The notes under the pieces are model-generated. The model did no database searches. It saw nothing but the letters and a program-made list of their open reading frames with translations, and was not told where the DNA came from. From the NCBI GenBank assembly GCA_002747015.1, contig NVXI01000006.1, positions 30,482-61,767 of the forward strand: a stretch of 31,286 nucleotides of DNA, given 5' to 3'. This document shows positions 1 to 9,348 of the stretch, one piece after another (within the stretch, counting starts at the first letter, position 1; the number at the start of each line of letters is the position of its first letter). This stretch comes from Zetaproteobacteria bacterium. GTDB taxonomy: Bacteria > Pseudomonadota > Alphaproteobacteria > Micavibrionales > Micavibrionaceae. The position numbers and the translations under genes were made by a program.

Positions 1-986
1 TTCATTGTTTCATTCATGAGGAAGTCTCCTAGAATGAATGCGACTTGTTCATCCTCTACGCTTAAGCCAACGCCGCCAATCAGATCGGCCTGGTTCTCTT
101 TTTCGGCTAGTTTCGCCGTTTGTGCATCGGAGGCTTTCTTTGACAGCGTGTAAACGGATGTTCCATGTACATTGGCTTTATGAATGGAATCGGCGTGTAA
201 TGATATGAACAGATCGCCGCCATTTTTGCGCGCAAATTTTACGCGATCTTTTAGGCGAATAAAGACATCGCGATTGCGCGTCATTAAGACATGATATTTT
301 CCGGAATCCAGAAGTTTTTTCTTCAGTTGTCGTGCTAAAGCCAGAACAACGGTTTTTTCGTAAATACGGCTATGTCCTATTGCACCGGGGTCTTGTCCAC
401 CATGACCAGGGTCGATAATGATGAGCGGTTTTCCCCGTGAGGCATATAATGGTCTGGATGTATTGGCTGGTGGCCGCGGGGCTTTTGTATTCTGTGCGGC
501 GCTCTCTTTATTTATTTGATAGTCTTCAATCTTTAGAGTGCCATGAATAATATTTTTTGTGGCGTTAAATTTTTGCACCGTTGTGCGTTTATAATCAATA
601 ACAATACGGTTTTCTTTTGCACCTTGTTTGGGGAGAAGGAAAGCGGATTGTATGGTTATGGGGCTTTCCAAATCAAATACTATGCGTGAAATACCGGGGA
701 CAAGTTTCCCCTGCCTAATGTCAGAGATTATGGCTTGTTTCGGTTTTTCAACGCGCCCTGCCGTCCAATGAAATGTTGGAAGGTCGATAACCATGCGGTA
801 GGGTGAGGATAAAACAAAGGCGCGATAATCGGTCACATCACTAATATCAAGCACCATACGAATTTTGTCGGGGTGCGTACCGAAACGGATCTGTTTGACT
901 TCTAATGCTTGGGCGGGCGTTCCTGTTAGGGTAAAGCCAAGGCATAACAAAATTAACAACATGTGATGTGTGCGGATATATAACAC
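1..986 (-). CDS. amiC: N-acetylmuramoyl-L-alanine amidase (AMIN + Amidase_3), C-terminus cut by window edge
   Basis: This is a zinc-dependent periplasmic amidase that cleaves the stem peptide from peptidoglycan during cell separation. An N-terminal hydrophobic segment ending in TPAQA looks like a signal peptide. An AMIN-like beta-rich domain follows (VKQIRFGTHPDKIRMVLDIS), then a linker and an Amidase_3 domain. The zinc ligands are visible: His in DPGHGG, Glu in IYEKTVVLA and His in SLHADS. The start is uncertain. A GTG at 986-984 adds Arg and two His ahead of the hydrophobic core, which suits a signal peptide, while the ATG at 962-960 gives an uncharged N-terminus; neither has a good Shine-Dalgarno. 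The protein is truncated by the window edge, just after the region containing VEDEQVAFILGDFL. The family assignment is secure; the exact paralogue (AmiA/B/C) is an inference from the AMIN domain. Confidence 0.88.
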   Translation of the reverse strand, partial: MLYIRTHHMLLILLCLGFTLTGTPAQALEVKQIRFGTHPDKIRMVLDISDVTDYRAFVLSSPYRMVIDLPTFHWTAGRVEKPKQAIISDIRQGKLVPGISRIVFDLESPITIQSAFLLPKQGAKENRIVIDYKRTTVQKFNATKNIIHGTLKIEDYQINKESAAQNTKAPRPPANTSRPLYASRGKPLIIIDPGHGGQDPGAIGHSRIYEKTVVLALARQLKKKLLDSGKYHVLMTRNRDVFIRLKDRVKFARKNGGDLFISLHADSIHKANVHGTSVYTLSKKASDAQTAKLAEKENQADLIGGVGLSVEDEQVAFILGDFLMNETM

Positions 987-1116
987 AGGATATTACTCAG
1001 CTTTCGATCCTAAGGGATTAATTACAGATGACTATACTATGGGCACCCCTGATTAATACAGAGCTTGTGTGATTCTTATCCATAGCTTGATTCAATATAT
1101 AGATGATTTGCAAAAA

Positions 1117-1968
1117 TTACGATTCAATAACTTGAAATTCTTTTAGGCAGGCATAACCATCTTGGATACTTATAATGATTTCTCGTGCAGAGGATCGTAA
1201 TAATGTGCCGGCTGGGTGAGTGTGTGTTTCTTTCCAGGTGGTGAATTGAAAAACGGCCAGAGTTTGTGCTTCATTCATATTGTTTGTGACGGTTGCTGTG
1301 ACACCAAAACGTCCAAAAGCACATCCCTTTAGGCGAAGTCTTTCTGCTGTATCTTCCCAGTTTAAATGGCGTATTTTTGTATCGGGAATGCCGTAGGTGG
1401 AGGCCTTTTCATGATCTTGGGGTGTTGCATTTCCCCAATAATTTTTAATATCTTTGATAATAAATGCGATGGCATCAGGGGCGCGCACTGCGATACGGGC
1501 ACCAAGCGTTTCTACATCTGTGTGTTTATCAATCGGGATGGCTTCTTGATATAAAATATCGCCAGCATCAAAATTTGTTGTGAGTTTATGCACAGTAAAT
1601 CCGGCAGATTCCGGTTCATGCATAATAACGAAAGGCAGGGGCATTATGCCGCGTATGCGGGGTAATAGGGTTGGGTGTATGTTTAGGCCATAGGCTTTTT
1701 CGTTATCTATTTCAGGGATTTTATATGGATATCCAGAGCATAGAAAAATTTTGCACCCTTGATGAATGAGTTTGTCTATATCACTCGATGTGATTTTTTG
1801 TTCTGAAATTGGAATATCGAAATGGGCGGCGAATGATTTTATTTGTGTGTTAAAGGAAAATATGCCGTCACAGGGAAATGTGAACATATGGATAATCTCA
1901 TGTCCGTCAGCTATTAATCGCTGGGCAATGTCTAATGTGTAATCATATCCGAGAAAGACAATTTTCAT
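1117..1968 (-). CDS. Formyltransferase-like protein (Fmt family), not the housekeeping Fmt
   Basis: The 283-residue protein has the N10-formyl-tetrahydrofolate-dependent formyltransferase fold. It begins with a Rossmann-like strand (MKIVFLGYDY) and carries the catalytic signature N96-I-H98-P with SLLP-like TLLPRIRG (residues 100-107), followed by the D134-A-G-D-I loop; Asn, His and Asp are therefore all present. Residues about 200-283 resemble a shortened Fmt C-terminal domain. True Met-tRNA formyltransferases are usually about 310 residues and sit beside def, which is absent here. The substrate could be an amino sugar or another amine. It stands alone between the amidase and a rod-like gene, and its ATG has no obvious ribosome-binding site. 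Family confidence is good; the substrate is unknown. Confidence 0.75.
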   Translation of the reverse strand: MKIVFLGYDYTLDIAQRLIADGHEIIHMFTFPCDGIFSFNTQIKSFAAHFDIPISEQKITSSDIDKLIHQGCKIFLCSGYPYKIPEIDNEKAYGLNIHPTLLPRIRGIMPLPFVIMHEPESAGFTVHKLTTNFDAGDILYQEAIPIDKHTDVETLGARIAVRAPDAIAFIIKDIKNYWGNATPQDHEKASTYGIPDTKIRHLNWEDTAERLRLKGCAFGRFGVTATVTNNMNEAQTLAVFQFTTWKETHTHPAGTLLRSSAREIIISIQDGYACLKEFQVIES

Positions 1969-2052
1969 GTTTGTCAGTGTGTCAGGAATGATGGGGTGGG
2001 ATCAAGTGGTAATACGATCTTATGCATTGGCTTTCGCATCGGAAGAGTTGCT

Positions 2053-2448
2053 TCAATCTTTAAATGTTTCAAGTAGTTCGTCGAATAGCTCTCCGGCAAC
2101 TTTTATTGTGCTTAAATTCGCTTTATAGGATATCGCGGCCAGTTTTATGTTTACCAATTCTTCTGCAAGGTTAACATTGGGAACGCCAATTATGCCATTT
2201 TCATCTGCAAAGGGTGAATCGGGGTCATATGACGGGGTGAAGGCTGGTTGTTGCGCGATGAAGGCTGTATGTACGCCGCCTATTGAACCTAAAGCCGTGG
2301 ATTGTGTCGTTAAAGGCGTGTACGGCGCGTTGTCTGGATCAGTTAAAGAGCCGGATGTGCTGATATTTGCGATATTAGATGCGCTAGCATTTAGGCGCAG
2401 AGATGCTGAATTTAATCCTGTTAATGCTATTCCAATGGCATTTGTCAT
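2053..2448 (-). CDS. FlgC-like flagellar basal-body rod protein, orphan
   Basis: At 131 residues it matches the length of FlgC/FlgB rod proteins. The N-terminal helix carries the rod signature, with SASNIANISTSG at residues 22-33 corresponding to the usual S.NIAN..T.G. The C-terminal helix (NLAEELVNIKLAAISYKANL, 93-112, then STIKVAGELFDELLETF) matches the conserved rod/hook C-terminal coiled segment. The middle is short and rich in Asp, Pro and Thr. No other flagellar gene is in the window, whereas flgB-flgC-fliE normally cluster. It may be part of a dispersed flagellar set, a divergent paralogue, or a remnant. It reads divergently from the lipoprotein gene at 2521. Confidence 0.7.
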   Translation of the reverse strand: MTNAIGIALTGLNSASLRLNASASNIANISTSGSLTDPDNAPYTPLTTQSTALGSIGGVHTAFIAQQPAFTPSYDPDSPFADENGIIGVPNVNLAEELVNIKLAAISYKANLSTIKVAGELFDELLETFKD

Positions 2449-2520
2449 CTTTTTAGGATACCATATAATCCGTTAAAATGTTATTGATAAGATAATATGG
2501 AATTAAAGGGATATTAAATA

Positions 2521-2958
2521 ATGCGTAAATTTAGTTTTTTGATGGTTTTTGCCGCACTCTCACTAAGTGCTTGCTCATCAAAGCCGTGGAGCGGTGATGA
2601 TTTTAAGCCTTATCTCGGTGAGCAGCAAATAAGACAAAGCTCTTTGTGGGAAGGTGATAACTGGACACCTGAAGATTGGCTTAAAGAAGAAGGCGATGAA
2701 AAACGCGTTATGCATGATTTATATGCTGCAAATATTGTCACCGATCAATACACAGATAATGATAATATTCCTGTTCTAGAAGTTGGAGAGCAGTTTATGA
2801 GAATGTCTGGTATCGATCGTTATCGTGTTCTTCAATTCATGGATCATGTTTTTGAAATCACAACATCTTCACCAAATGGTATGTTTTATGTTATTTATAA
2901 CCTAGATGATGATGATCCTGTTGGACTTTATAACAAGCATGGTTTTCAACGTTATTAA
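2521..2958 (+). CDS. Small lipoprotein of unknown function
   Basis: The 145-residue product begins with a lipoprotein signal peptide: MRKFSFLMVFAALSLSAC, with lipobox LSAC and Cys18 as the predicted lipidated residue. The residue after Cys is Ser, so outer-membrane sorting would be expected if Lol rules apply. The mature part is acidic, rich in Asp and Trp, with a weak aromatic pattern (GDNWTPEDW) and no domain I recognise. An AAGGGA sequence lies about 10 bases before the ATG. It is followed after 18 bases by the TPR-methyltransferase gene on the same strand, so the two may be cotranscribed. Confidence 0.75.
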   Translation: MRKFSFLMVFAALSLSACSSKPWSGDDFKPYLGEQQIRQSSLWEGDNWTPEDWLKEEGDEKRVMHDLYAANIVTDQYTDNDNIPVLEVGEQFMRMSGIDRYRVLQFMDHVFEITTSSPNGMFYVIYNLDDDDPVGLYNKHGFQRY

Positions 2959-2976
2959 TTATTAGTTGGCTTTATA

Positions 2977-4863
2977 ATGCTTAATCTTGATATCTCTGCC
3001 GGGCAGACGGTTCAGGTGCAGAAATGTGCCCATGGCTTTGCTGCTTTTGACGCTAAATCATATGATGATGCGATTTCATTATTTAATGAATCCTTAGAGG
3101 CATGCCCTAGTAAAGATGCTTATTTTGGTCTGGCTAAGGCTTATAACGCGCAAGGTGAGTTGGTTAAATCGGTCAAAAATTTGACGAAAGCACTTGAACT
3201 TGATCCTGCGGCGCATGATGTTCTTTGTTTTATGGGTGATATATATTGCGCGCTATCTCAAGGAACGCCCGCGATTGAGAGTTATGCGCAGGCTGTTGCG
3301 TATGATCCGAGTGTTGAGACATATAAGCAAAGATTAGTGAATGTTGTTGGGACGCTTAAGTTTAAGAAAATGAGTCCAAATCTGAGAGGTGTTCTTCTTG
3401 AATGTTTGGAAAGCGACGGTGTTGATTTTCCTCACTTTGGGTTGGCGTGGCTTAGTATTTTTTCCTCTAATGCGTCACTTTCGCCGCTCTATAAATTATC
3501 AAAGCACAGTAATTATGGTTCTTTTAAGAAGGGCATGGATGCATTTGCGAATTATGATGCGCTGATTGAGCCATTTTTCTTAACAGGGCTTGGAAAATTT
3601 ATTGTACCTGATGTCGGGTTTGAGCGTTGGGTCATGCATTTGCGGCGTTATTTTCTTGAGGCAGTTTCAGCGGGGCGGACTGTATTTTCTGATCCTGAAG
3701 ATATAGAGCTGATGACATGCGCTTTATCGAAATACCATTCTTTGACGCGCTATATTTCCAGTATATCCGAAGATGAGCTGTCATTAGTTGAGGCGTTAAA
3801 GCAGAAAGTTGTCGCAACCGATACGCCGGCATTGTCCGATCTTGCTTTACTGGGGTGTTATGAGGAAATTTATTTGTTGAGTAATGCGGCGGCGATTGCA
3901 ACAAAACTTCAGGGTGGTGACCATGTCTCGCAAATTCCAAAGTCCCAGATAGAAGATTATTTTGCGCGGGTAGAGATTAAGAAAAATGTTCCTGTTTTAA
4001 CAACGGTTCAAGATACAATGTCTTTGGCCGTTCAGGCACAATATGAAGAATTCCCTTATTCATATTGGGATATGCCCTCTAAGGATACGTTTAATGAGAA
4101 TATTGAAGGCCATTTGAAAGGCCAAGAGGCAGACATTTTGATCGCGGGCTGTGGCACAGGTAAAGAAGCCGTGCAGCTGGCCTATATTTTTCCGGATGCA
4201 CATATTGTTGCGATTGATTTGAGCTTGGACAGTCTTGCTTATGCGATCCATAAAGCGCGTCAGTTTGGCATTGAAAATATTAAATTTAAGCAAGCGGATA
4301 TCATGGAGCTTGGCACGATTGAAGAGCGTTTTGACTATATTGTTAGTCCGGGCGCGTTGCATCATTTGAGTGATCCAAAATCTGGGTGGGCGATCTTGTC
4401 TGGATTGTTAAAGCCTAATGGATTAATGCGTGTTTCATTATATAGTCAGATATCGCGCTGGGCTGTGAATGAGGCACGCTCTTCCATTAGGGATAAAAAT
4501 ATTGGCTCTGACGTTCAGTCTGTTCAAAATTTTCGTGCAGATATTACAGATCATATGAAGTATAAATCGATTAAAGAGCTTGAGGATTTTATTGATTTTT
4601 ATGCCCTTGCGGAATGTAATGACCTTTTATTTCATGTGCATGAGCATCAATTTGATCTGAGTGAGATTAAAAATATTTTGAATGATATTGAGCTTGAATT
4701 TGTGCAATTTCATCTTTCTCCTAAAGTCCTGGGTAAATATAAAAGGCGCCATTCGGATGATCCTAATGCCACAGATTTGGATACTTGGGCACGATGGGAA
4801 ATGAAAAACAAAGATGTTTTCATTCCGATGTATAATTTTTGGTGCAAAAAGAATGCTGCTTAA
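2977..4863 (+). CDS. TPR-repeat / class I SAM-dependent methyltransferase fusion
   Basis: The 628-residue protein starts with tetratricopeptide repeats (about residues 16-125; ALELDP and YDPS endings are visible). A helical linker follows, then a class I methyltransferase domain from about residue 350. The motif QAQYEEFPYSYW (353-364) precedes the SAM-binding loop D386-ILIAGCGTGKEAVQLA. An acidic end of strand 2 (VAIDLS, 411-416) and a motif-IV-like SPGALHHL (457-464) follow. The QYEE.PY..W arrangement is common in alphaproteobacterial TPR-methyltransferases of unknown substrate. The stop codon shares TTAA with the convergent transporter gene. Biological target unknown; the domain calls are secure. 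Confidence 0.85.
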   Translation: MLNLDISAGQTVQVQKCAHGFAAFDAKSYDDAISLFNESLEACPSKDAYFGLAKAYNAQGELVKSVKNLTKALELDPAAHDVLCFMGDIYCALSQGTPAIESYAQAVAYDPSVETYKQRLVNVVGTLKFKKMSPNLRGVLLECLESDGVDFPHFGLAWLSIFSSNASLSPLYKLSKHSNYGSFKKGMDAFANYDALIEPFFLTGLGKFIVPDVGFERWVMHLRRYFLEAVSAGRTVFSDPEDIELMTCALSKYHSLTRYISSISEDELSLVEALKQKVVATDTPALSDLALLGCYEEIYLLSNAAAIATKLQGGDHVSQIPKSQIEDYFARVEIKKNVPVLTTVQDTMSLAVQAQYEEFPYSYWDMPSKDTFNENIEGHLKGQEADILIAGCGTGKEAVQLAYIFPDAHIVAIDLSLDSLAYAIHKARQFGIENIKFKQADIMELGTIEERFDYIVSPGALHHLSDPKSGWAILSGLLKPNGLMRVSLYSQISRWAVNEARSSIRDKNIGSDVQSVQNFRADITDHMKYKSIKELEDFIDFYALAECNDLLFHVHEHQFDLSEIKNILNDIELEFVQFHLSPKVLGKYKRRHSDDPNATDLDTWARWEMKNKDVFIPMYNFWCKKNAA

Positions 4864-5777
4864 TCCGTGTTCATGAACACGCCAGTTTTCTTTCTGATTT
4901 TGGTTTCCCGATATATAATAAAGATGTTGCTTGCGATGATAATGCTCGCCCCAATCATAACGTTTGCGGTGGGCATTTTATTCCAGAATAAATAATCAAA
5001 CAGCATTGTCCAGATAATCATGCTGTACATGATTGGCGCAATGACACTGGCCTCACCTAGACGAAAACTCTGTGTTTTTGCGAGCAGGGCGAGTAATCCG
5101 GTTATGCCTAGTCCGATAATGATCCAGAAGGCATCTAGTGAAAAGCTGTTGGGCTGTATTTCTGCAAATGGTAAATGCATGCTGCATGTAATTGAACCGA
5201 ACAGGACAAAGTAAAATACCGTGGTGGTGGCATTCTCTGTTTTACCCATCCAGCGCAGGCATGTGTCTACACACCCTGCAAAAAAGCCCCAACTTAACCC
5301 TATAATGATGCCGATGAAGGGTAGTGCCTCCCCCCCTGAGCTTGGGCTTGCCATGATGATAACACCTGAGAACCCGATGAAAACTGCGCCTAAACGATAT
5401 ATGCCCACTGGTTCTTTCAAAATAGGGTAGGACAAAAGGACGACGAATAGAGGGGCCGTGAACAGTAAAATGGTTGTTTCTGCCAAGGGCATGATCGACA
5501 GAGCCCATGCACCTAATATAATACCGACAGTTCCTATAGCACCTCTGAATAGATGGGCAAATGGTCGTTGTGTTTTCAGTGTGGTTAACTTTCCGGTGAG
5601 AATAAACCATATGAACAACGCACACAGCGAGAAAATATTGCGAAAGAAGGTCACTTCGACGGGGCCAAAATACGTGGCAAGGAGTTTTGCAAACAGGCTC
5701 ATCCCTGCCAGCATAAAGGCATTAATCAAGGCAAATACAATGCCCATCATCAGCTGGTTTTGGGGTTGGCTACTCAT
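4860..5777 (-). CDS. EamA/DMT-family transporter (second gene of a pair)
   Basis: The 305-residue protein is highly hydrophobic with about ten membrane helices in two EamA halves, the length and layout of drug/metabolite transporters of the inner membrane. Recognisable elements are TFFRNIFSLCALFIWF in helix 2, the LLFTAPLFVVLLSYPILKE segment, and VIAPIMYSMIIWTMLFDYLF near the end of the second half. The C-terminus is basic and cytosolic (YRETKIRKK). Its ATG overlaps the 3' end of the upstream transporter gene by 8 bases, so translation is probably coupled. Substrate cannot be read from sequence. Confidence 0.87.
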   Translation of the reverse strand: MSSQPQNQLMMGIVFALINAFMLAGMSLFAKLLATYFGPVEVTFFRNIFSLCALFIWFILTGKLTTLKTQRPFAHLFRGAIGTVGIILGAWALSIMPLAETTILLFTAPLFVVLLSYPILKEPVGIYRLGAVFIGFSGVIIMASPSSGGEALPFIGIIIGLSWGFFAGCVDTCLRWMGKTENATTTVFYFVLFGSITCSMHLPFAEIQPNSFSLDAFWIIIGLGITGLLALLAKTQSFRLGEASVIAPIMYSMIIWTMLFDYLFWNKMPTANVMIGASIIIASNIFIIYRETKIRKKTGVFMNTD

Positions 5778-6660
5778 ATTGATTATGCCTCTTTATTTTA
5801 TTGATGTACTCACGATAAATTATATAAAGTTGCGCGGTGATGATAAGGGCGGCCCCAATCATCAGAGGAATGAATGCGAGATCGTATTCCCAAATATAAA
5901 TATCGATCAGAACCGTCCAGAGCAAAGCGGTATAGCTGAAAGGTGTGACCAATGATGCTGGCGCATATTTATAGGCATTGGATAGGAATATTTGCGCGAT
6001 GCCACCAGAAAACCCTATGAGCAAGAACACCCAAATTTCTTCTGTGATGATTGGCTTTGCCACCCAGGGCATAAATATGCCCGGTATTAATATTCCGGCA
6101 ATTACAAAATAAAAAGTAATGGTAATGGGGGATTCAGATTTCAGGCTGCGTAATATTGTGTACATCGCGCTGTGCAAAGCGGCGGCGGTTAGGGCTAGGG
6201 CTAGGCCGATCAGGCTGATTGTGCCGCTTGGCTGTGCGATGACTAAAACACCGCACATGCCGATGGCTATGGCGGCCCACCTATGAATGCCGACATGCTC
6301 TTTGAGAAAGAAAAATGCCAGAGCAGGCGTTAAGAACGATGAAGCAAAGAATAAAACTGTTGCGTAGGCCATAGGCAGTTGGGCAAGTGCAGCGAATGTC
6401 ACCATAAGGCTAACCCCGCCAACGATTGCGCGAATTGCAATTAATTTGGGTTTATTCGTTTTGAATAAATGCCTGTTTTTGCGGATGATCATGAACATAA
6501 AAAAAGGCACAAAAACAATAATGTTACGGTAAAAGGCAATCTCGGCAACGTGGTGTGTTTCTGCCAAATATTTGGCACATGTGCCCATGATCGCAAACAT
6601 GAAATGTGCGGCGAGACAACATATGATAGCAGTAGAGATGCGATCTTTGGGCGCGCTCAT
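5770..6660 (-). CDS. EamA/DMT-family transporter (first gene of a pair)
   Basis: This is a ten-helix EamA transporter of 296 residues from the ATG at 6660-6658 (MSAPKDR); an in-frame TTG at 6675 would add five residues but is a less likely start. Typical features are AEIAFYRNIIVF in helix 2, LFFASSFLTPALAFFFLKE at the end of the first half, and LVTPFSYTALLWTVLIDIYI in the second half, closely parallel to the downstream paralogue. The pair probably arose by tandem duplication and might form a heterodimer, which is an inference. Substrate unknown. Confidence 0.87.
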   Translation of the reverse strand: MSAPKDRISTAIICCLAAHFMFAIMGTCAKYLAETHHVAEIAFYRNIIVFVPFFMFMIIRKNRHLFKTNKPKLIAIRAIVGGVSLMVTFAALAQLPMAYATVLFFASSFLTPALAFFFLKEHVGIHRWAAIAIGMCGVLVIAQPSGTISLIGLALALTAAALHSAMYTILRSLKSESPITITFYFVIAGILIPGIFMPWVAKPIITEEIWVFLLIGFSGGIAQIFLSNAYKYAPASLVTPFSYTALLWTVLIDIYIWEYDLAFIPLMIGAALIITAQLYIIYREYINKIKRHNQYE

Positions 6661-6708
6661 ATCTTTTACTTTCAATAAATATTTATATCTTTCGTTTTAA
6701 CGCAGCAT

Positions 6709-6739
6709 AAAAAAGCCCTCTGAAATGGAGGGCTTTTTC
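6709..6739 (-). terminator. Intrinsic terminator after ilvC, symmetrical
   Basis: A perfect 10-bp stem (AAAAGCCCTC at 6711-6720 with GAGGGCTTTT at 6728-6737) surrounds a 7-base loop. On the reverse strand the transcript ends in a run of six U, 27 bases past the ilvC stop codon. A T-run on the other strand makes it potentially bidirectional, but no forward gene ends nearby. It separates ilvC from the transporter pair. Confidence 0.9.
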
Positions 6740-6765
6740 GAATATCTGTATATATCGGGAAAACC

Positions 6766-7920
<1,155 letters not shown>

Positions 7921-7939
7921 TCAAGCCTCCCCTCCTTAT

Positions 7940-7971
7940 TTGACAGGATATGCGTAAAACGTGTACGTTTT
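7940..7971 (+). promoter_or_regulatory. Candidate promoter/operator for the gene at 8000
   Basis: A consensus -35 TTGACA (7940-7945) is followed at the -10 distance by a near-perfect palindrome, AAAACGT-GT-ACGTTTT (7956-7971). The -10 hexamer itself is poor (TACGTT at 7964 with an 18-base spacer). A weak -10 covered by a palindrome would suit a regulated promoter; this is inference. Confidence 0.35.
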
Positions 7972-7999
7972 CCCATCATATGAAAAACAGGGGTATGTA

Positions 8000-8215
8000 A
8001 TGGGTAACAAAAATACAGAATTTAAGATGGGTGATCAGGTTAAGGATCGCTTTTCCGAAATAGCAGGGGAAATTGTTGGAATTGAAGCAGGCCGAGAATT
8101 TAATCAGGAAAAGGGCTATGATATGAGTGTGCCTGAATATGTCGTTCAGGTTGAAGGCGAAGAGTGCCCGAGACGCTATAAAGCGGGTGCTATAGAGGGT
8201 ATGGAGGTCGGCTAG
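8000..8215 (+). CDS. Small conserved-looking protein of unknown function
   Basis: The 71-residue product starts at ATG 8000 (MGNKNTEFKMGDQVKDRF), with AGGGG six bases upstream; an upstream in-frame start at 7961 lies inside the promoter palindrome and is unlikely. It has an alternating strand pattern (GDQVKDRF, GEIVGIEA, EYVVQVEGEE) suggestive of a small SH3-like beta barrel, as often seen in short DNA- or RNA-associated proteins, but I recognise no family. It is followed 58 bases later by another unknown forward gene. Together they interrupt the ilv locus. Confidence 0.6.
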   Translation: MGNKNTEFKMGDQVKDRFSEIAGEIVGIEAGREFNQEKGYDMSVPEYVVQVEGEECPRRYKAGAIEGMEVG

Positions 8216-8273
8216 GCCTGACCAACAGGGTGAACATGGTTTGTCTGAAAATTATGTGTAAGGGTGATAATGA

Positions 8274-8759
8274 ATGAGTAGTGATATCTTAAAATGTTCA
8301 GTGAAACATCAGCGTTTTAATAAGTATCAAGAGAGGTTGCAAACTGCACAAATGGATATTCCTGAATTGGTTCGTTCGTTTTCTAGTGTTGTTAAGGGGC
8401 AAGATGATCATTCTAAGGAGGTTCATTTTGCTGCGCTTTCTCGTAATAATCAGTATATTTTGCATGACATTACAAGATCGGACAGGGTGTTGGAGTCAAT
8501 TGATGAGCATTATCAAAATATTCCTAACGCAGGTTTGGCGATTGCGGATGTTTGGGAGCAGAGCGCGGACATTAAAGTTAAATTTGATGAAATGCGCAGC
8601 CAGTATGAGAGTAATCGTGACGAGATATTGCAACGCGCCGAGAATATGAAGGTATCATATGACCAATTGGAGCTTTTGATAAAAGAGGGTAATGGTGTTT
8701 CAGAAGAAGATTTTGCAGCAATCTCTTCGGATTTGCAGGCTTCTACTCTTGATGCGTAG
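8274..8759 (+). CDS. Hypothetical helical protein
   Basis: The 161-residue protein is mostly helical and charged, with a likely coiled segment about residues 95-137 (KVKFDEMRSQYESNRDEILQ). It has no signal peptide or membrane helix. AAGGGTG lies 7 bases before the ATG, a good ribosome-binding site. No family recognised. It converges on ilvN with only 19 bases between the two stop codons, and there is no clear terminator in between. Confidence 0.6.
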   Translation: MSSDILKCSVKHQRFNKYQERLQTAQMDIPELVRSFSSVVKGQDDHSKEVHFAALSRNNQYILHDITRSDRVLESIDEHYQNIPNAGLAIADVWEQSADIKVKFDEMRSQYESNRDEILQRAENMKVSYDQLELLIKEGNGVSEEDFAAISSDLQASTLDA

Positions 8760-8778
8760 TGTTATGAAAGCCTTGTTT

Positions 8779-9348
8779 TTACTCTCCAATAATCTTGTCG
8801 CCTTTTGAAATGGCGGCGATTCCTGTGCGACTGACATCGATAAGGCCGTGAGGCTTCATAATTGCAATAAAATCATCAATTCTTCTGGCTGTATCTGTGG
8901 CTTCAAAGATAAAAGAGTTGGGCGTACTGTCAACCGTGCGTGCGCAAAAGGCATCGGCATCACGCATCGCATTTATGCGCGCATCGCCTGTGCAAACGAC
9001 TTTCAGCAGGGCGAGTTCTCTTTCTATATATCGGCCTTCTATGGTTAAATCCGAGACCTTTAAGACCGGAACAAGGCGTTGTAATTGCGCCTTGATCTGA
9101 ACGATGACCGCTGGTGTGCCTTTGCAGGCAATGGTAATGCGCGATAGGTGTTCGTCATGGTTGGTTTCGGCAACGGTCAGGCTTTCGATATTATAGCCAC
9201 GCCCAGAGTAAAATCCAACGATGCGTGCTAGAACGCCCGGCTCATTATTAACGAGAACCGCCAGTATATGTGTTTCCTCGTCGGCTAGTTCTGGTGTTGG
9301 TGCATAAACGCTTTTGTTTTTCTTGGTGCTCGTGCTGTCTTTGCTCAT
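8779..9348 (-). CDS. ilvN: Acetolactate synthase small (regulatory) subunit
   Basis: The 189-residue ACT-domain subunit would bind valine and activate the catalytic subunit encoded upstream. The ACT motif HILAVLVNNEPGVLARIVGF (27-46) and the GYNIESLTVAET segment (51-62) are canonical, and the C-terminal ALS_ss domain (about 100-175) is present with VDVSRTGIAA-like sequence near the end. A 15-25-residue polar N-terminal extension precedes the ACT domain. Its ATG overlaps the TAA of the preceding gene by one base (TAATG), indicating translational coupling in the ilvB operon. It is the last gene of the operon. Confidence 0.95.
   Translation of the reverse strand: MSKDSTSTKKNKSVYAPTPELADEETHILAVLVNNEPGVLARIVGFYSGRGYNIESLTVAETNHDEHLSRITIACKGTPAVIVQIKAQLQRLVPVLKVSDLTIEGRYIERELALLKVVCTGDARINAMRDADAFCARTVDSTPNSFIFEATDTARRIDDFIAIMKPHGLIDVSRTGIAAISKGDKIIGE

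Noticed and set aside
5458..5955. 165-codon forward frame across the two transporter genes
   Set aside because: Antisense to two well-supported membrane proteins; no ribosome-binding site or family match.
4860..6675. Transporter pair considered as a small multidrug resistance (SMR) pair
   Set aside because: Each protein is about 300 residues with ten helices, which fits EamA rather than four-helix SMR proteins.
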